Of a stretch of DNA of 64,000 nt, positions 46,971-59,746 are shown piece after piece; the first letter of the stretch is position 1, and each line of letters starts with the position of its first letter. The translations under genes and the position numbers were made by a program. The stretch is taken from contig ML681964.1 of NCBI GenBank assembly GCA_007922195.1, forward strand, positions 7,396,445 to 7,460,444, read 5' to 3'. Under the pieces are notes generated by a model. That model saw only the letters and a program-made list of their open reading frames with translations, did not search any database and was not told the DNA's origin. Source of the DNA: Podocnemis expansa (lineage: Eukaryota > Chordata > Testudines > Podocnemididae).

Positions 46971-47842
46971 ACCTACTTCATAGTTGACTTTGATTCCAGT
47001 GTTGGCAACTTTTGTAATTTTTCTCCTCCATTCCATCACTATAATAGAATGGTTATAAAACAAATTGTACCCCTCATCTCTATTTTAAACATGTTTTGTG
47101 CCTCCTCACTCACTCCTTTCTTGGTATTGGTAGCCCTCTGTGAGGAAGGTGGGATAAATACTTTCATCATGTTACAGGCAGTGAAAGACATAAAAACATT
47201 AGAATGGGTCCTTTTAAAACAGCTGTAAACCAAAATAGTGCTTGTAAACTGAAATACTGCCATTTTGTTTGGCCTGAATTTTAAAATAGTCTCATGAAGT
47301 AATTGAGCCTGAAAGAATCTGGATTTTTTAAAAAATCTAAATGATGTTATGCAGTTGCCACAGGGAAGCATATGTTAGCTGCCAAAAAATCTAAAATTGG
47401 ATCCTTGGATGTTAAACAGATTAGATCAAATCATAGACTTCAGCTCTAGCAGAAGCATGCCAACTATTCATCTGAAGCCTGAGACTGCTATGTCCTGGAA
47501 AAATCTTTCTAGAGAGATTCTTGGCTGCATTAGGAGACTGAACTAAGTCAAGTGCATTCATACCCTGTAGTTTTTAAGTACCTTTATAGAACTATTCTGC
47601 TGAATATTTTCATGTTCTAAATTTAGTGGAATGTGGCAGCAGCTCTTAAGGACAAGTTACAAATGAATCCTTTAAACAAATAGTTGTCTGAAAGTGCTTA
47701 AATACCTTCATATTGCCATTGTTATTTCTGGTCACTGAATTCACAGACAGCTGACGTTTTAAAAATTGTGTTAAAATTGTCTTTCTTGACTAAAAGAATT
47801 TTGAGTTTATAATGATGCTCACATAATTTATGCACAATTTAT

Positions 47843-47935
47843 TATTTTACAGTGCCAGGCAAATTAACAGGCACTTTACAGACAAAAAAAAAAAAAAAAA
47901 GACATGGTCCCTCTCTCAAAGAGTTTATTATCTAA
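47843..47935 (-). repeat. Ancient amniote repeat with A17 tract
   Basis: ACAGTGCCAGGCAAATTAAC, GGCACTTTACAGAC, a run of 17 A (47884-47900) and GACATGGTCCCTCTCTCAAA with GAGTTTATTATCTAATC follow a dispersed repeat related to the one at 24614-24736, in the opposite direction. Confidence 0.5.
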
Positions 47936-48380
47936 TCTGAGATTAGAATATGGGTAATAAAACAACAGAGGAGAAATTACACATTGAAGAATAATTGTGC
48001 TATTACACTTTGAGCTTTTGAACATCTTGACTGTTCCATTAAAAGTGCTCATTTAAAATAATGGTGGGTATTGACTTTTTCTTGTGAGCATCACAGAATG
48101 GAGTCTAAAGGAGGGATGGAATGAACAGAAGTTACTTAATTGGTGGACCAGAATCAGAAGGGTTTTTCATGAGAATAGGAGAGGCTTGGGGGAAAAGAAA
48201 AAAAAAAAAGACACTGACATGGTTGTGGTAGAGCTGGATGAACATGAGGACATCAGGACCGGCAAGTGGAGAGGACAGATGAGTTATAAGAAATTAGACT
48301 ATATATGTAGGGAAAGCAGAGTTATTTAGGGAGGGCACATATTTTATATACGAGTTTTGAAGAAAGTGGAGTGAGCAGAT

Positions 48381-48440
48381 TGGTTCAAAATCCACTTAAG
48401 TCAATGGGAGTCTGAATTCAATGGACTTTGGATCAAGCCC
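48381..48440. repeat. Short palindromic MITE
   Basis: TGGTTCAAAATCCACTTAAG and ATGGACTTTGGATCAAGCCC form complementary arms around TCAATGGGAGTC. Same family as 21868-21939. Confidence 0.55.
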
Positions 48441-48719
48441 TCAAAAAGCAGAAGCCATATTGCCTGGTGCAGAGGATAATTATACTGGTCATATTTTTGA
48501 AAGACTGAAAGGGAGGCATGGTAGTACAAGGAACTGATGGAAACACAGATCAGAACATAGATGAGAACTTTAGCCATTGGGGTAGAAGGTATGTTTGGAT
48601 CTTCAAAAAGTTGTGGAAGAAAAAGAACAAACCAAAGTTTGGACATGGTCTGGATCTGTGGATGAAGGTATCAGATAATCCTCAAGTTATAAGCCTCACT
48701 AGAAGAAAGGTAATGACAG

Positions 48720-48735
48720 TATCTATCTATCTATC
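48720..48735. repeat. (ATCT)n microsatellite
   Basis: Four tandem tetranucleotide units. Confidence 0.85.
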
Positions 48736-50074
48736 TTTTTTGTGGTTCCCATCACTGTGGTATCTAGAAGCAAGTTTAGTGGCTCTGGCACCTGCAGGTT
48801 AGTGGTTACAGTTCAGTTCTTAATGGAGTTAGGAGTACATGACTAAAAAATCCCCCAGCAACAGGCACCAACATTTCCTGGCAATCTCAGAGACGCCTAG
48901 TGCCAAATTTGAAATGAAGACTCAAAACTCTCTTTCCCCATAGAAGTGATCCTTATAAGGTAGGGTTGAGGCACATTTTCAGAAGAGCATGGGGAAATTC
49001 ACACTACAGCTGCCCGTGTACTACCTATTCTGTTAATAAACAGAACACTTTCAAAGGGTAAATCTAGCAGCATTAAAAAATATAAACCATTTCATAACAC
49101 CAGTCAGAAACACTCTTCTTGCTAATTTTTAACAAGCAGTTTGGACATCATAGATGATCTAGTTTGTTGTATTTCAAGTCTCAGACCTCCTTTGAGAGTC
49201 TGAGGGTTAACATCTAGATTTTACTATGTTGCTGTCTTGTACACCATCAAGCAGCACCATGTCGATTAAATCACACTCAAGAGAGAGTTAACCACAAAGC
49301 TGTAAGTCTTCTTGACAGGTCATCCTTGTTTGTGCTTGGTTTCTCTTGTATAAAGATTAAAAATCTTGTCACAGATGGTAAAGAATGAAGTACTTGCAAA
49401 ACCAAGGAACATCAATAACTCATAAAAAGCACTTAACTAAAGTGGCAGAATTCAGATGTGAAGGGGTATATGTTAAAAAAAATAAGACTAGTAATGTCAA
49501 AGAGAGTACTGTACAATAGACTCTAAGGACTGAATTCAAGTACTAATTGACAAAGATTGTTCATTTCTGTGATGAATGCATATGAGGTTTTTGTGGTTAG
49601 TTTTGTACTGACTCAAGGCAAAAAAAAAAAAAAAAGAATTTGCATTTTGTTCTATTTGCACAATGGGATTTTTTGAATATGCCTAGTAGTAATATCTGAA
49701 ATATATTGGCCTAGAATCTGTGCTGTGCTAGAGCTGGTTTGCTTTGCTCCTTCAGCAGAAAGCACCCCTAAATCCAGCAGGTCCAGACACTCAGTGACTG
49801 CTGGGTGAGGTAGTGGTGCCTACTTTACTACCTCCTGGTGGTTGCCAGTGTGGGGGACTGGCTAGGAAAAGAGAAAGTGAACAAATCATCCATATGATTG
49901 TATTTATTCTTGCTTTTTTATGTCTATTAAAGGCTGTCAGTAACTTGTGCAAATTGGAATAACCTTTAGACTGCCCTGACAACTGGCCTAGGCTCTATGA
50001 AGCTCCTGGCTTAAGGGACTACAAGGGTGGCTCAAATCTACCTGCATAGACAGCTCTCCCTGCTTTGCATTAAA

Positions 50075-52690
50075 CATTCATAGGTACATATGAATGGCCA
50101 TACTTGGTCAGATAAATGGTCTACCTAGCTCAGTATCTTGTCTTCCAACAGTGGCCAATGCCAGGTGCAAATGAAGAGAACTGATAATCATCAAGTGAGC
50201 CATTCATCAGCCATTCCCACTTTCTAGCATACAGGAATCCTTGTCTATCCTGGCTAATAACCATTGATGGACCAATCCTCCATGAGCTTATCTAGTTTTT
50301 TTTTTGAACCATGTTATAGTCTTGGCCTTCACAACATCCTCTAGCAAGAAGTTCCATAGGTTGACTACATGTGTGAAGAAATTTTTCCTTTTGTTCATTT
50401 TAAACCTGCTGCCTATTAATTTCATTTTGTGACTCCCAGTTTGAGTTATGAGAAGCAGTAAATAACACTTGCTAATATAATCTCTCCCATTTTATAGACC
50501 TCTTATGTCCCCCATTAATCATCCTTTCTCCCAGTTTTATTAATCTTTTTCATATAGAAGCTTTCCATCCCCTTAATTTTAGTTGCCTTTTTCTGTACCT
50601 TTTCCAATTCCAATAGATCTTTTTTTCAGATGGGCTGACCAGATCTGCACATTGTTCAAGATGGGAGCATACAACAGATTGATAAGCAATGGATTTAGAA
50701 GCAGTACAATATTTTTCTGTATTACCTCTCTCTTTTCTAATGAGCCCCAACATTCTGTTGGCTTCTTTGACTATTGTCATACATTGAGTGAATGTTTTCA
50801 GAGAACTATCCACAATGAGTGCAGCATCTTTTATGGGTAGTAACAGTTAACTGAGATCCCATCATTTTATATGTATAGTTCATATTATGTTTTACATTGC
50901 ACATTACTCTGAATTTATCAATATTGAATTTCATTTGCTATGTTAGTACTTAGTCACCCAGTTTTGTGAGATCTTTTTGTAACTCTTCACACTTGGCTTT
51001 GGTTTTAACTGTCTTGAGTAGTTCTGTACCATCTGCAAGTTTTGCCATCTTACTGTTTACCCCTTTTTCCAGATTTATCAATATGTTAAACACTACTGGT
51101 CCAGTACAGACCCCTAGGGGGACATCACCATCTACCTCTCTCCATTCTGAAAATGGACCATTATCTGTACCTTTTAATCAGTTAGGCTATGTCTACACTA
51201 TCAATTTAGTTCAAACTAAGGCAGCTTCATTCAAACAAAATTGGTCCCAGTCTACATTAACCTTTCCTTAGTTCAAACTAAGGAATGCTTAGTTCAAACT
51301 AGTAACTACCAGCACTTAGTGAACTAAGTGCGAGGTAGACTCAAACTAAGGGCAGTTAGTTCAAACTAACAACATGGACTACTTTAAAGTTGTCCACATT
51401 ATTAATTTGAACTAATAAGTTCAAGCTTAATTCAAACTAACCTCAAACTTATTAGTTCAAACTAACAGGTTAAAGCTAGCTTTTGCTAGTGGGGATGTAG
51501 CCTGACTGATTCAGGAGATGAGCTTACCTCTTATCTCACGACAGCTTACTTGGCTTAAGAGCCTTGGGTGAGGGACCCAGTCAAAGGTTTACTAAAAAAC
51601 TAAGCACAGTGTATCAGCTAGATAACCCTTGTCCACCTACTTGTTGACCCACTTAAAAAAAAAGCTAGTAGATTAGTGAGGCATGATTTGCCTTTATAAG
51701 AACCATGTTGACTTGACCACAACAAATTATATTCACATGTGTATTTGTGTAGGCAATTGGCACAGAGCTCCTGTCTCCCTCCACCCCTCAATCTATTCCT
51801 AGATTTTAGCTTCATGCTCCTTCCCCAGTATTCTTTATTCATATGCTGTTGCCCACTACCATTTATTTACCCACCCCAGGCTCAAGCTCTACTCAGTTCC
51901 AGCTACTAACACAGGATAACTTCTCCATTTCAGGCTGATCATTCTCCACCCCCTTCATCCTTTTCTGTGAAACTTTGTAGGGCCTGCCTAATGAGTCTAG
52001 CAGGTGCTCCCTTTTGGCATCACTCTGTAGGCTCATTTTGTGGGTCTGATCCCCTATTAATTAGGGCTCCACTGTCAGGAGTCTGACTTAACATTAAGTT
52101 TTCAGCTAGTGCCTTGTCACAGTCTGATAATTCTGTTCTTTACCATAGTTTCAACCAACCTGCCTGATATTAAAGTTACACTTACCAGCCTGTAATTGCT
52201 AGGATTGCTTCTGGAGTCTCTTTCTTAAAAAAAAAAAAAATATATTGGCATCACATTAGCTATCCTCCATTCATCTGGTATAGAAGCTGGTTTAAATTAA
52301 AGGTTACATACCACAGTTAGTAGTTCTGCAAATTCACATGTGAATTTCTTCAGAGGTCTTGGGTGGATACCATCTGTTTCAGTGACTTTTTATTGTGTAA
52401 TTTAAAAGTTTGTTCCAAAACCTCCTCCAATGACACCTCAATCTGGAATAGTGCATCAGATTTGTCATCTAGAAAGAATGGCTCAGGTTTGGGACTCTTT
52501 CATACATCTGCAGCTGTGAAGACTGATGCAAAAAATTTAGTTATTTTCTTCACAATATTCATCTCTTCCTTAAGCAATCTTTTTGCATCTCAGTGATGAA
52601 TTCTTCAGTTGTACTGGAGAACTGGTGCCTTATATCTAATTTAACACCTTTTAATCTAAAAAATTTATACATACAGGAATCACTTACTTG
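50075..52690 (-). mobile_element. Old CR1 LINE copy, long but decayed
   Basis: In minus orientation it runs from the 3' region (ATGGCCATACTTGGTCAGAT, CTAGCTCAGTATCTTGTCTT) through the ORF2 C-terminal part (AGCCCCAACATTCTGTTGG, GGGAGCATACAACAGATTG) and reverse transcriptase region (CACTACTGGTCCAGTACAGA) to the start of the RT-proximal segment (TCTGCAGCTGTGAAGACTGA). It is about 2.3 kb without the MITE at 51185-51502. Stops and frameshifts are frequent. Its sequence differs from the copies at 40.6 and 53.7 kb, so it represents an older CR1 subfamily. Confidence 0.7.
51185..51502. mobile_element. MITE with TTCAAA-palindrome interior
   Basis: GGCTATGTCTACACTATC at the left and (reverse complement) GGCTACATCCCCAC at the right are the termini. 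The interior repeats TTAGTTCAAACTAA and AAACTTATTAGTTC. TTA precedes the left end; the right flank is TGA, so the three-base duplication is imperfect. It resembles 26163-26512 with CpG sites decayed (TTCGAA to TTCAAA). Confidence 0.65.
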
Positions 52691-52699
52691 TGAAGCACA

Positions 52700-53720
52700 G
52701 CCATCTATGGGATAATAAATGACAACTCTTTCAGTGTTTAGCAATGTTACATTACAATCTAAACCAGCAATGAAGGAAAAACTCTGGTGCAGGACATTAT
52801 GTCTTCAGGATATAGTTATCAAAGGAATTAACATCTCTACTCTTGGGGGAAAAAGTACTTTAGGATCTTTATAAACCATAAGCAGTCAAGTCCCTGGGTT
52901 ATGTTTTATCTGAGAGATAAAATTGTCCCCTAAAGATATGCTAGCACACTCTTTTGTATTGATGCAGGAAGAAAAATATTTTTTTCTGATACTAAATAAC
53001 CAAAACCTCTGGGTTTTCCCTAGAGAGTTCCTATCCAAGTACTGATTAGACTTGATCCTGCTCTACCTCATGAAAGTTAATGGGATCACAACCTGAGATG
53101 GTAAGTCTGCAGGCTAAGATACAAAGAAATCCACAATATTTGAGATTGCTCTTCCATGTCACTGTTATTTCACATGTTGTTCCACTGCTGCAAACCTAAT
53201 AGATGTGCTTGTGAGTTTGAGTATCCAGTTCTTTTTTACTTGGCAAAGAATTGAGACAGCCTTTCAAAATAAGTGGGAGAAATGCAACAATGCAGAGCAT
53301 CACACACAACTTCTGTGGAGTTCTGTGCCAAGTCATACATGGTAGGCCTCAGGTAGCTTTCTGTAGCCTACACAGTATATCACCTCTGTAGGTGTGAACA
53401 TTTGGCAGATGGATAAGTCAAGGTTGCTTGTGATTCTCAGGAAGATGTTAGTGGTGAAGACCTGATTCATCATGGCTGGTAGGACTGATAGGAAAGGTTG
53501 GGTTTTGTCTTGATTAAGATTTAAATGTGGGGTGTTTGCTGCTGTTAGCTAGTTTGATCAAACCCAAACTCTTCTGAAACTCTAGTCAAGGCAAGGCAAG
53601 CTGTACTTTAGCTTTCACTAAGCCAGATGTGTTGAAACTTAGGTAGGAGTGTTAGACTTTATTACTTGACCAGCTGAGCAAATGTTAAATGTATGACTTC
53701 TTTTCTCTTTGTTAGTGTTT
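52700..53720. other. Intergenic DNA, nothing recognised
   Basis: AT-rich sequence between two CR1 copies with no recognisable gene or repeat. Confidence 0.6.
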
Positions 53721-53721
53721 T

Positions 53722-54478
53722 AGAATCATAGAATCATAGAATCATAGGGTTGGAAGGGACCCCACAAGGTCATCTAGTCCAACCCCCTGCCAAAAAAAGC
53801 AGGACCACTCCCATTAGATCATCCCAGTCAGTGTTTTGTCCAGCTGGGACTTGAACACCTCCAGAGATGGAGATTCCACCACCTCCCTAGGCAGCTTATT
53901 CCAATGCTTCACTACTCGCCTAGTAAGGAAGTTTTTCCTAATATCCAGCCTGGACCGCCCCAGCTGTAACTTGAAACCATTGGTTCTCGTTCTGCCCTCT
54001 GTTACCACCGAGAACAGTCGAGCTCCCTCCTCCTTGGAGCAACCCTTCAAGTAGTTGAAGGTTGCTATCAAATCCCCCCTCAGTCTTCTCTTCTGCAGGC
54101 TAAATAAGCCTAGTTCCTTCAGTCTTTCTTCATAGGGCTTGTGCTCCAGCCCTTTGATCATTTTGGTTGCCCTCCTCTGGACTCTCTCTAATTTGTCCAT
54201 GTCCTTTTTGTAGTGGGGAGCCCAAAACTGGACACAGTATTCCAGATGTGGCCTCACTAGTGCAGAATAGAGGGGAATGATCACATCCCTTGATCTGCTG
54301 GTAACACTTCTTCTGATGCAGCCCAGTATGCCATTGGCCTTTTTGGCAGCAAGAGCACACTGCTGACTCATATCCAGCTTCCCATCCACCATGACTCCCA
54401 GGTCCTTTTCTCCAGTGCTGCTATTTAGCTGATCACTCCCCAGCCTGTAGCAGTACATGGGGTTTTTTCGTCCCCAAG
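53722..54478 (-). mobile_element. CR1 LINE, 5'-truncated, short open ORF2 end
   Basis: The 3' terminus has three AATCATAG units (53722-53745), the terminal microsatellite of CR1. The minus-strand frame (231 codons from 54509 to the stop at 53814) encodes the ORF2 C-terminus: [18 protein letters not shown] through [20 protein letters not shown] to LDKTLTGMI, without the catalytic reverse transcriptase motifs. It is closely related to the 40.6 kb copy and its frame is unbroken, so it is also young. Truncation is at about 54478. Confidence 0.9.
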
Positions 54479-54479
54479 A

Positions 54480-55980
54480 CATGACAACTTTAAATCTTTT
54501 AAAAGACAAGTCCTTGGTGAGCTAGAAGGTCAGCAAAGGTTCTGGTAACTCAGCTACTAGGTTCCAAGTGTGTATATGTGTGGGAGATAGTGATTTTGTG
54601 CTCTTTAAAAGGTCATGGTAGGATTTGACTTTATCTCAATACTGAGATTCACCTTCCAATCGCTATTTCAATTCTTTTTCCCTTGTTTGGTCTGGCAGCA
54701 GTGACAAGAGGTTGCAAGATTTCAGAAGGTCATTGAGTAGAGAGGTCTCTTGTATGTGCTTGCTCCACAAATAATGCATGGCTGGCCATCTCTCATCTGT
54801 ATAGTGGCATGGAAATAAATCATATCAAATAATGAGATGCTTTGCATATAGTTACACACATGGGTCAGATAAACCCAGCTTAAAAAGTTATTCTACTTTT
54901 TGTGGCATGCTGTGTGACTTGATGGCATCCAGTGGGCTGTTTTTGGTTTGCATTTGCTTGCCAGTAAGTGTCACACTGCCCTAGCTCTCATCTTTTTTAT
55001 AGAACTGCTGGATTCTGTTTGCTTGGAAATAAACTAAGATGGTTGGATAGGTCTTTATGGTGGCTGAATTAGTTTCTTTGTTGCTTGGCATGTAAGAATT
55101 GTTGGAGGCTTTTTCCTCTTAAATGTGACTCAAACTTAAAAACATTTTGTATACTTCTTGAAAAATTATATTTAATTATTTTTGGAATAAGCATTGATGG
55201 CTATTATTGTGTGACTGCATTTGACTGCTTTTGTTTTTATGTTGCAATGATAATCTATTTTGCTGATGGTTTTTAATGCCACTGGCTTTCGTACTGGTTT
55301 TCTAAGAGACCACAGTGAAGTTCTATCCCTTAATAAGTTTACATTAAACTAATAATTAGGTAAAGCATATTGTTTGAGATCCTTTTACTCACTCACTTTA
55401 AACACACTGCTTATTTCTATGTTCAGCTGTCCAATTCACACAGACCTTTCAGACACTCAGGGATTACACTGATCAATTGGAGTTGCATAGAGACCCCAAA
55501 CCTTATATAATATAGTTGAACCATGGGCTAAGTTCACAAGGAAGTTCACTGTGTTTTCAACAAAAGGTAGTCAAGTTTTACATTAAGCTTGGCTGAATTT
55601 AAATAAATGAGTTTTTATTGTTTTTGAAAAACTGTGGTTTTAACTGAGTTTTGAGCAAGTACCCCCTCACCCTATATCCATTACTACTTACCATCCTAGA
55701 CAGACACAAACACACAAAAAGTAACACATAGGTGCTATCAACAAAAATACAAACAACCTTGCAAAGAAAAATTGCTTAACTTGGCCATTCCCTACCAAAA
55801 TAAATGCACCACATAATTCTTTCTTCCTCTTTTTGTTCCCCAGCTCCTTGGCAGAATAATATAACTCACTTAGCATTTCTTCATAAACTTAACAGGTAGT
55901 AAGCTATAGTTAGACTCATTAGGGCTTCTGTAGAGTCCTTACCATTTAAAATTGACACTGGATTATGTTTTATCTTTCTC
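54480..55980. other. Intergenic DNA, nothing recognised
   Basis: AT-rich sequence without a recognisable gene or repeat. Confidence 0.6.
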
Positions 55981-55984
55981 TGTT

Positions 55985-56215
55985 AGACTTGAGCCCATTA
56001 TTATGTACCAGTTCCCCATGTAGGTACTAATAGACTGTAAATCAAGTTGCTCCTTTATGTTCTCTTTTAATAAGCTAAATAGATTGAGTTCTTTGAGTCT
56101 ATCACTAAATGGCATGTTTTCTAATCCTTTAATAATTTATCTCTGAACCTTTCCAATCTTTCAACATACTTCTTGAATTGTGATCATGTATCCCCCTCGC
56201 ACACTGACTTTCTTT
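55985..56215 (-). mobile_element. Old CR1 fragment
   Basis: TTCCCCATGTAGGTACTAAT, AAGCTAAATAGATTGAGTTC, TTTGAGTCTATCACTAAATG and CATGTTTTCTAATCCTTTAA, then CTTCTTGAATTGTGATCATG, follow the ORF2 C-terminal region of an old CR1 subfamily in minus orientation. Confidence 0.65.
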
Positions 56216-56219
56216 CGTG

Positions 56220-58620
56220 AATTCAAGAAGCCAAACAAAGAAAAAGTGCTGCAGTATAAGGAATTCTGAGGACATAAGCATACACACTTGTATAGCTATA
56301 GTCCCTGGTACCTTCATAACGTAGCCACAAAGAGGTTAGATTAAAAAAGGAAGTACTCTTGCTCAAAGATTGCAACATAATACTATTTTATTTCTTAGAA
56401 TTCAGAACACAGAACCCTAGACAGAGAGAGAAAGAGAAAACAAGCTGCTCCCTTAAGGCAGTAAAGCACAATTCCCCCCACCTTGCTTTAAGATGGTTCA
56501 CTCCAGCTTGACTGGTTGTTGACCGACTTAAATTCCATAGGTTTCTTCAGAGCCCTCTAATCTGCAAGAGGGACCAGGAAATCTCTCACAATTAAGTGAT
56601 AGCTTGTTGTTTTTAACCAGTTATCAACACACCACCTTATCTAAGTGTGTACTTTTAAAGTTATTAGGGCTAGATTGTTCTATAACTACTCTCATACATT
56701 GCTGAAAATAATGCCATTAAAATCTCTGGGATGACTCCAGGAATAAGGTACAAGTCAGTATGAATAAAGGTGAAGAAACTGTGCCTTGCCATTGTTACTG
56801 ATTAGACAGATGACAAGAAAATGTCAATAACAGCTAGTCTTTTCATATTTTCTTCACTGTTATCCATGATGCCCATTATACTTTAAGTGAGGCCAGAATG
56901 GGAAATGACTACCTCTTTTTGTCATTCAGAGGAATTCTGTGACTGTTTCCTGACCCACAGTTGGAGGCCTTCCAGAATAATATGATATACAATTCCACTA
57001 TACTACTGCAAGCAACAAGTCTCAGCTTCCTTTCATTTTGGAGAAACTAGAATTTTATCCTTTGATTCACTAATGTCCCTTCAAAGATCATTTTAACTAA
57101 GTACAGATAAACAATTAATTTAGTCAATTCCAGTCTGGGACTGGAGTGATGTCTTGAATGAATGTCACTTCAGCTTTTGGATTGAACCTGGACATGTCTG
57201 GAAGTTTGCCCATCATGATTTCCTCAGTGATCTGGCCTGATACCATAAGCAAATATCAAATGTTAATCAAATGTGAAGTAGGTATCCAGTAATACAAGGC
57301 CATACCTTGTAAACTGATTCACCAGGGGAACCAGAAGGCAAATTGTTACTTGGAGGATTATGGTAAGATTTAATTGATTTTGTAATTGATTAGTAAGGGC
57401 AGGAGCTATAAGACTGTGAAATGTAAATTTCTCAAATTGAATAATACTAGTGGAGAGCCTTTATTTGAACCATTACAAGCAGTAGAGGACTGTGGCTTTT
57501 GGAAAGCAAGGAAGAAGGTTCACATCTTAGCAGCTTGTATGTGTGTGCTTTGTGTAATTATGTCAGTGTGCAGAAAATGGAGCAATTGCAGAGTGGTGCC
57601 CTGATGTCAGATAGAAATCACTGTGAACCTCACAAGTATAGCATATTTAGTCTAATGGGAGAGTAGGGGAAATATGTAATATACCAGCTCAGGCCTGTTG
57701 ATTTGGGAGCGGGAGAGGAGGGAGCAACTACCCAGGGGTGTGGCAATTTCAAAGGGCACGCGTCGATGGGATAGATATCATAGGGCAGAAGAAACTTTCC
57801 CTCAGGGAGTCTAGCTACCTATCCTACCTTTTCCACCCATAGTTCTGCTCACATTCCACCTCCAGACCCTCACTCCTTCCCTGCTTGGCCTGCTTGCTCC
57901 TATGTCCTTTTCCCCAACTCCCTTGGCCTCCCTGCTCACCATGTCCCTCCTCCTCCTCCCACCTCACTCAGTCCCCTATTTCTCTTCCATCCCGCATTTC
58001 TTCTCTCATACCCCTCACCGTTGCTTGCCATTTGCATCCCTCCTCTCCTCCTGTGCTCACCCCCCTGTTGCTACTTGCCACATCCCTCCTCCTCCTCCCA
58101 GACGTCACTTGATGACTTGGGGGGGTGAAAGAGAGGGGGAACTGCATGGGCAGGGAGGGAAGAGGGACATAACAGCAGGGAAGCCAAATACATAAATGGA
58201 GCCGTGTGAGAGAGAGAGGGAGGAAGGTGAGACACAGCAAGTAATGGGGCTGCGTGGTGGAGCTGGGGTGAAGTGTGGGCAGGGCTATGAGTGGAAGAGG
58301 TGGTGGTGGGGAGCTAGCCTTCCTGATAGGAGGTTTCTACCACTGCCTGTGATCATGAACCTCAGTCATCCCCTTCTCGCAGGAGCTGTTAAGGGAAGTC
58401 AGTTGTTAAAAAGGTGGGGTTACAAAGATCAGTAATGCTTTTCCTGCTCTTTTGCCTCAAAAAGGGTTGTCTGCACAACAATAAAGTGCCATGTGCACAA
58501 AATTAGCATGTTTTGTGCAGAATTAGCATGCTGGGTACACCCACTAGCAGGCTGAGTGCAAAGCTTCAGCAATGAGTGCAAAGCCCCCCTCTGTGGCAGG
58601 AAAAGAGATTATATAGGGGA
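56220..58620. other. Intergenic DNA, GC-richer from 57.7 kb
   Basis: No gene seen. From about 57,840 to 58,110 the plus strand is CT-rich (CTCCTCCTCC runs) and then purine-rich, which yields overlapping low-complexity proline/leucine and glycine/arginine ORFs. Confidence 0.6.
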
Positions 58621-58623
58621 GAG

Positions 58624-59129
58624 CAGTGGCAGATTAGGAGACTCTCTGGGCCCCTCAGCCTCCTCAAATGGTGGGCCCCACGTGGGACTGCAGTGTCCCC
58701 CCAAGTCTAGGGCTCTCCTCCCTGCAGGAAGGCCAGTGCTGGGTGGGGAGCTGGGGCTAGAGGCTGGCCCCGGCCCAGCTGATCACCCCCCCCCCCCCGG
58801 CGGGCAGCAGGGCTGATCACCTCATGCAGAGTGGTTTCCGCTGCACAGGAGGCCGTACTGCAAGGTGCAGCAGCTGGCCCCGCCATGCCCCCAGATGTGG
58901 AGCGGCTGGCACAGGGGCAGGCTGGGGAGCAAAGCCTGGCCTCTGGGCTGGCCTGCCCTGCCCCCAGGGTAGAGTGGCCAGCCTCCAGGGGCAGGGCAGG
59001 ACTCACAATGAAATTGCAGAGCCCAGCCCCTGGCCCTGGATGACTCTGCTCCACCCCAGCACCGCACGTTGACAGCCCCCACCCCACCACTGTGTGGGCC
59101 TTGTAGGCTCATGAATTAATCCACCCATG
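58624..59129. mobile_element. Candidate hAT-type element, GC-rich
   Basis: CAGTGGCAGATTAGGAGA at the left and (reverse complement) CATGGGTGGATTAATTCATG at the right resemble hAT termini that begin CAGTGGYGGATTAA. The flanks GGGGAGAG and GGGAGCAC are a poor but possible duplication. The interior is GC-rich with a long C-run (58785-58798) and gives chance ORFs on both strands. A piece near 3106-3300 shares CTGGGCCCC and GTGGGCCCCAC words. Confidence 0.45.
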
Positions 59130-59329
59130 GGGAGCACTACCCAGAAAGAGATGCTGTCCATCTGAGAGACAGAGTCCACAAACGTTCCATTTATTATCCA
59201 GACTACAGGGGACTTAAGAAGATTAAAACATTGTACTTACCTCAATACCTATCCCATCTGATCTGGTTCAGCTCTGCACAGCCACAAACATCGGCCATGC
59301 AAGAATGAAACCAGGAGTTCTGAGAACCA

Positions 59330-59545
59330 ATTCCAGTTGTCATTCCTTGAGATGACCTCACCCTGTCTGGCGGAAGAAAATCCTTAAGTAATCACCACAG
59401 AGACTTTAGGGTTATGAGGTGGCAATGGTCTCTCTCTGCTTAGGTTCCAGGGCTGTAAGATCACACTTGTCATTTGTTCTAGCTGTTTGGCTAACTTGTT
59501 AATAAACCTTTATCAGTTTAACATCAATTTCTCTGACAGTTGATT
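59330..59545 (+). repeat. Possible LTR fragment
   Basis: A region with TTAATAAACCTTTATCAGTT, an AATAAA signal followed at a short distance by TTTCTCTGACAG, is laid out like the R/U5 part of a retroviral LTR, and a retroviral remnant lies 1.2 kb downstream. No paired LTR, TG...CA ends or primer-binding site could be confirmed. Confidence 0.2.
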
Positions 59546-59746
59546 CAGTTTTATGCAGCAGTAACTCTGATAGATGGTCATGGGACAAGCCTTAGAGTAG
59601 CTGTGGGTCCTGTCTGAATAATTTTTAAACAGTTGGTCCAGGTTCTGACCTTTTTCTCAGCTATAGATTTTGGCAACCACAGCAGGACCCCACTGCTGCT
59701 GCTGCAAATCATTGTCAGAGAAAGTAGCTAGCGCTTTGTGGCAGGA

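Larger units (their letters stand above)
46971..50070. other. Intergenic DNA, no gene seen
   Basis: AT-rich non-coding sequence with a repeat at 47843-47935, a palindromic MITE at 48381-48440, a tetranucleotide repeat near 48720 and A-runs at 48188-48199 and 49619-49635. Confidence 0.65.
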
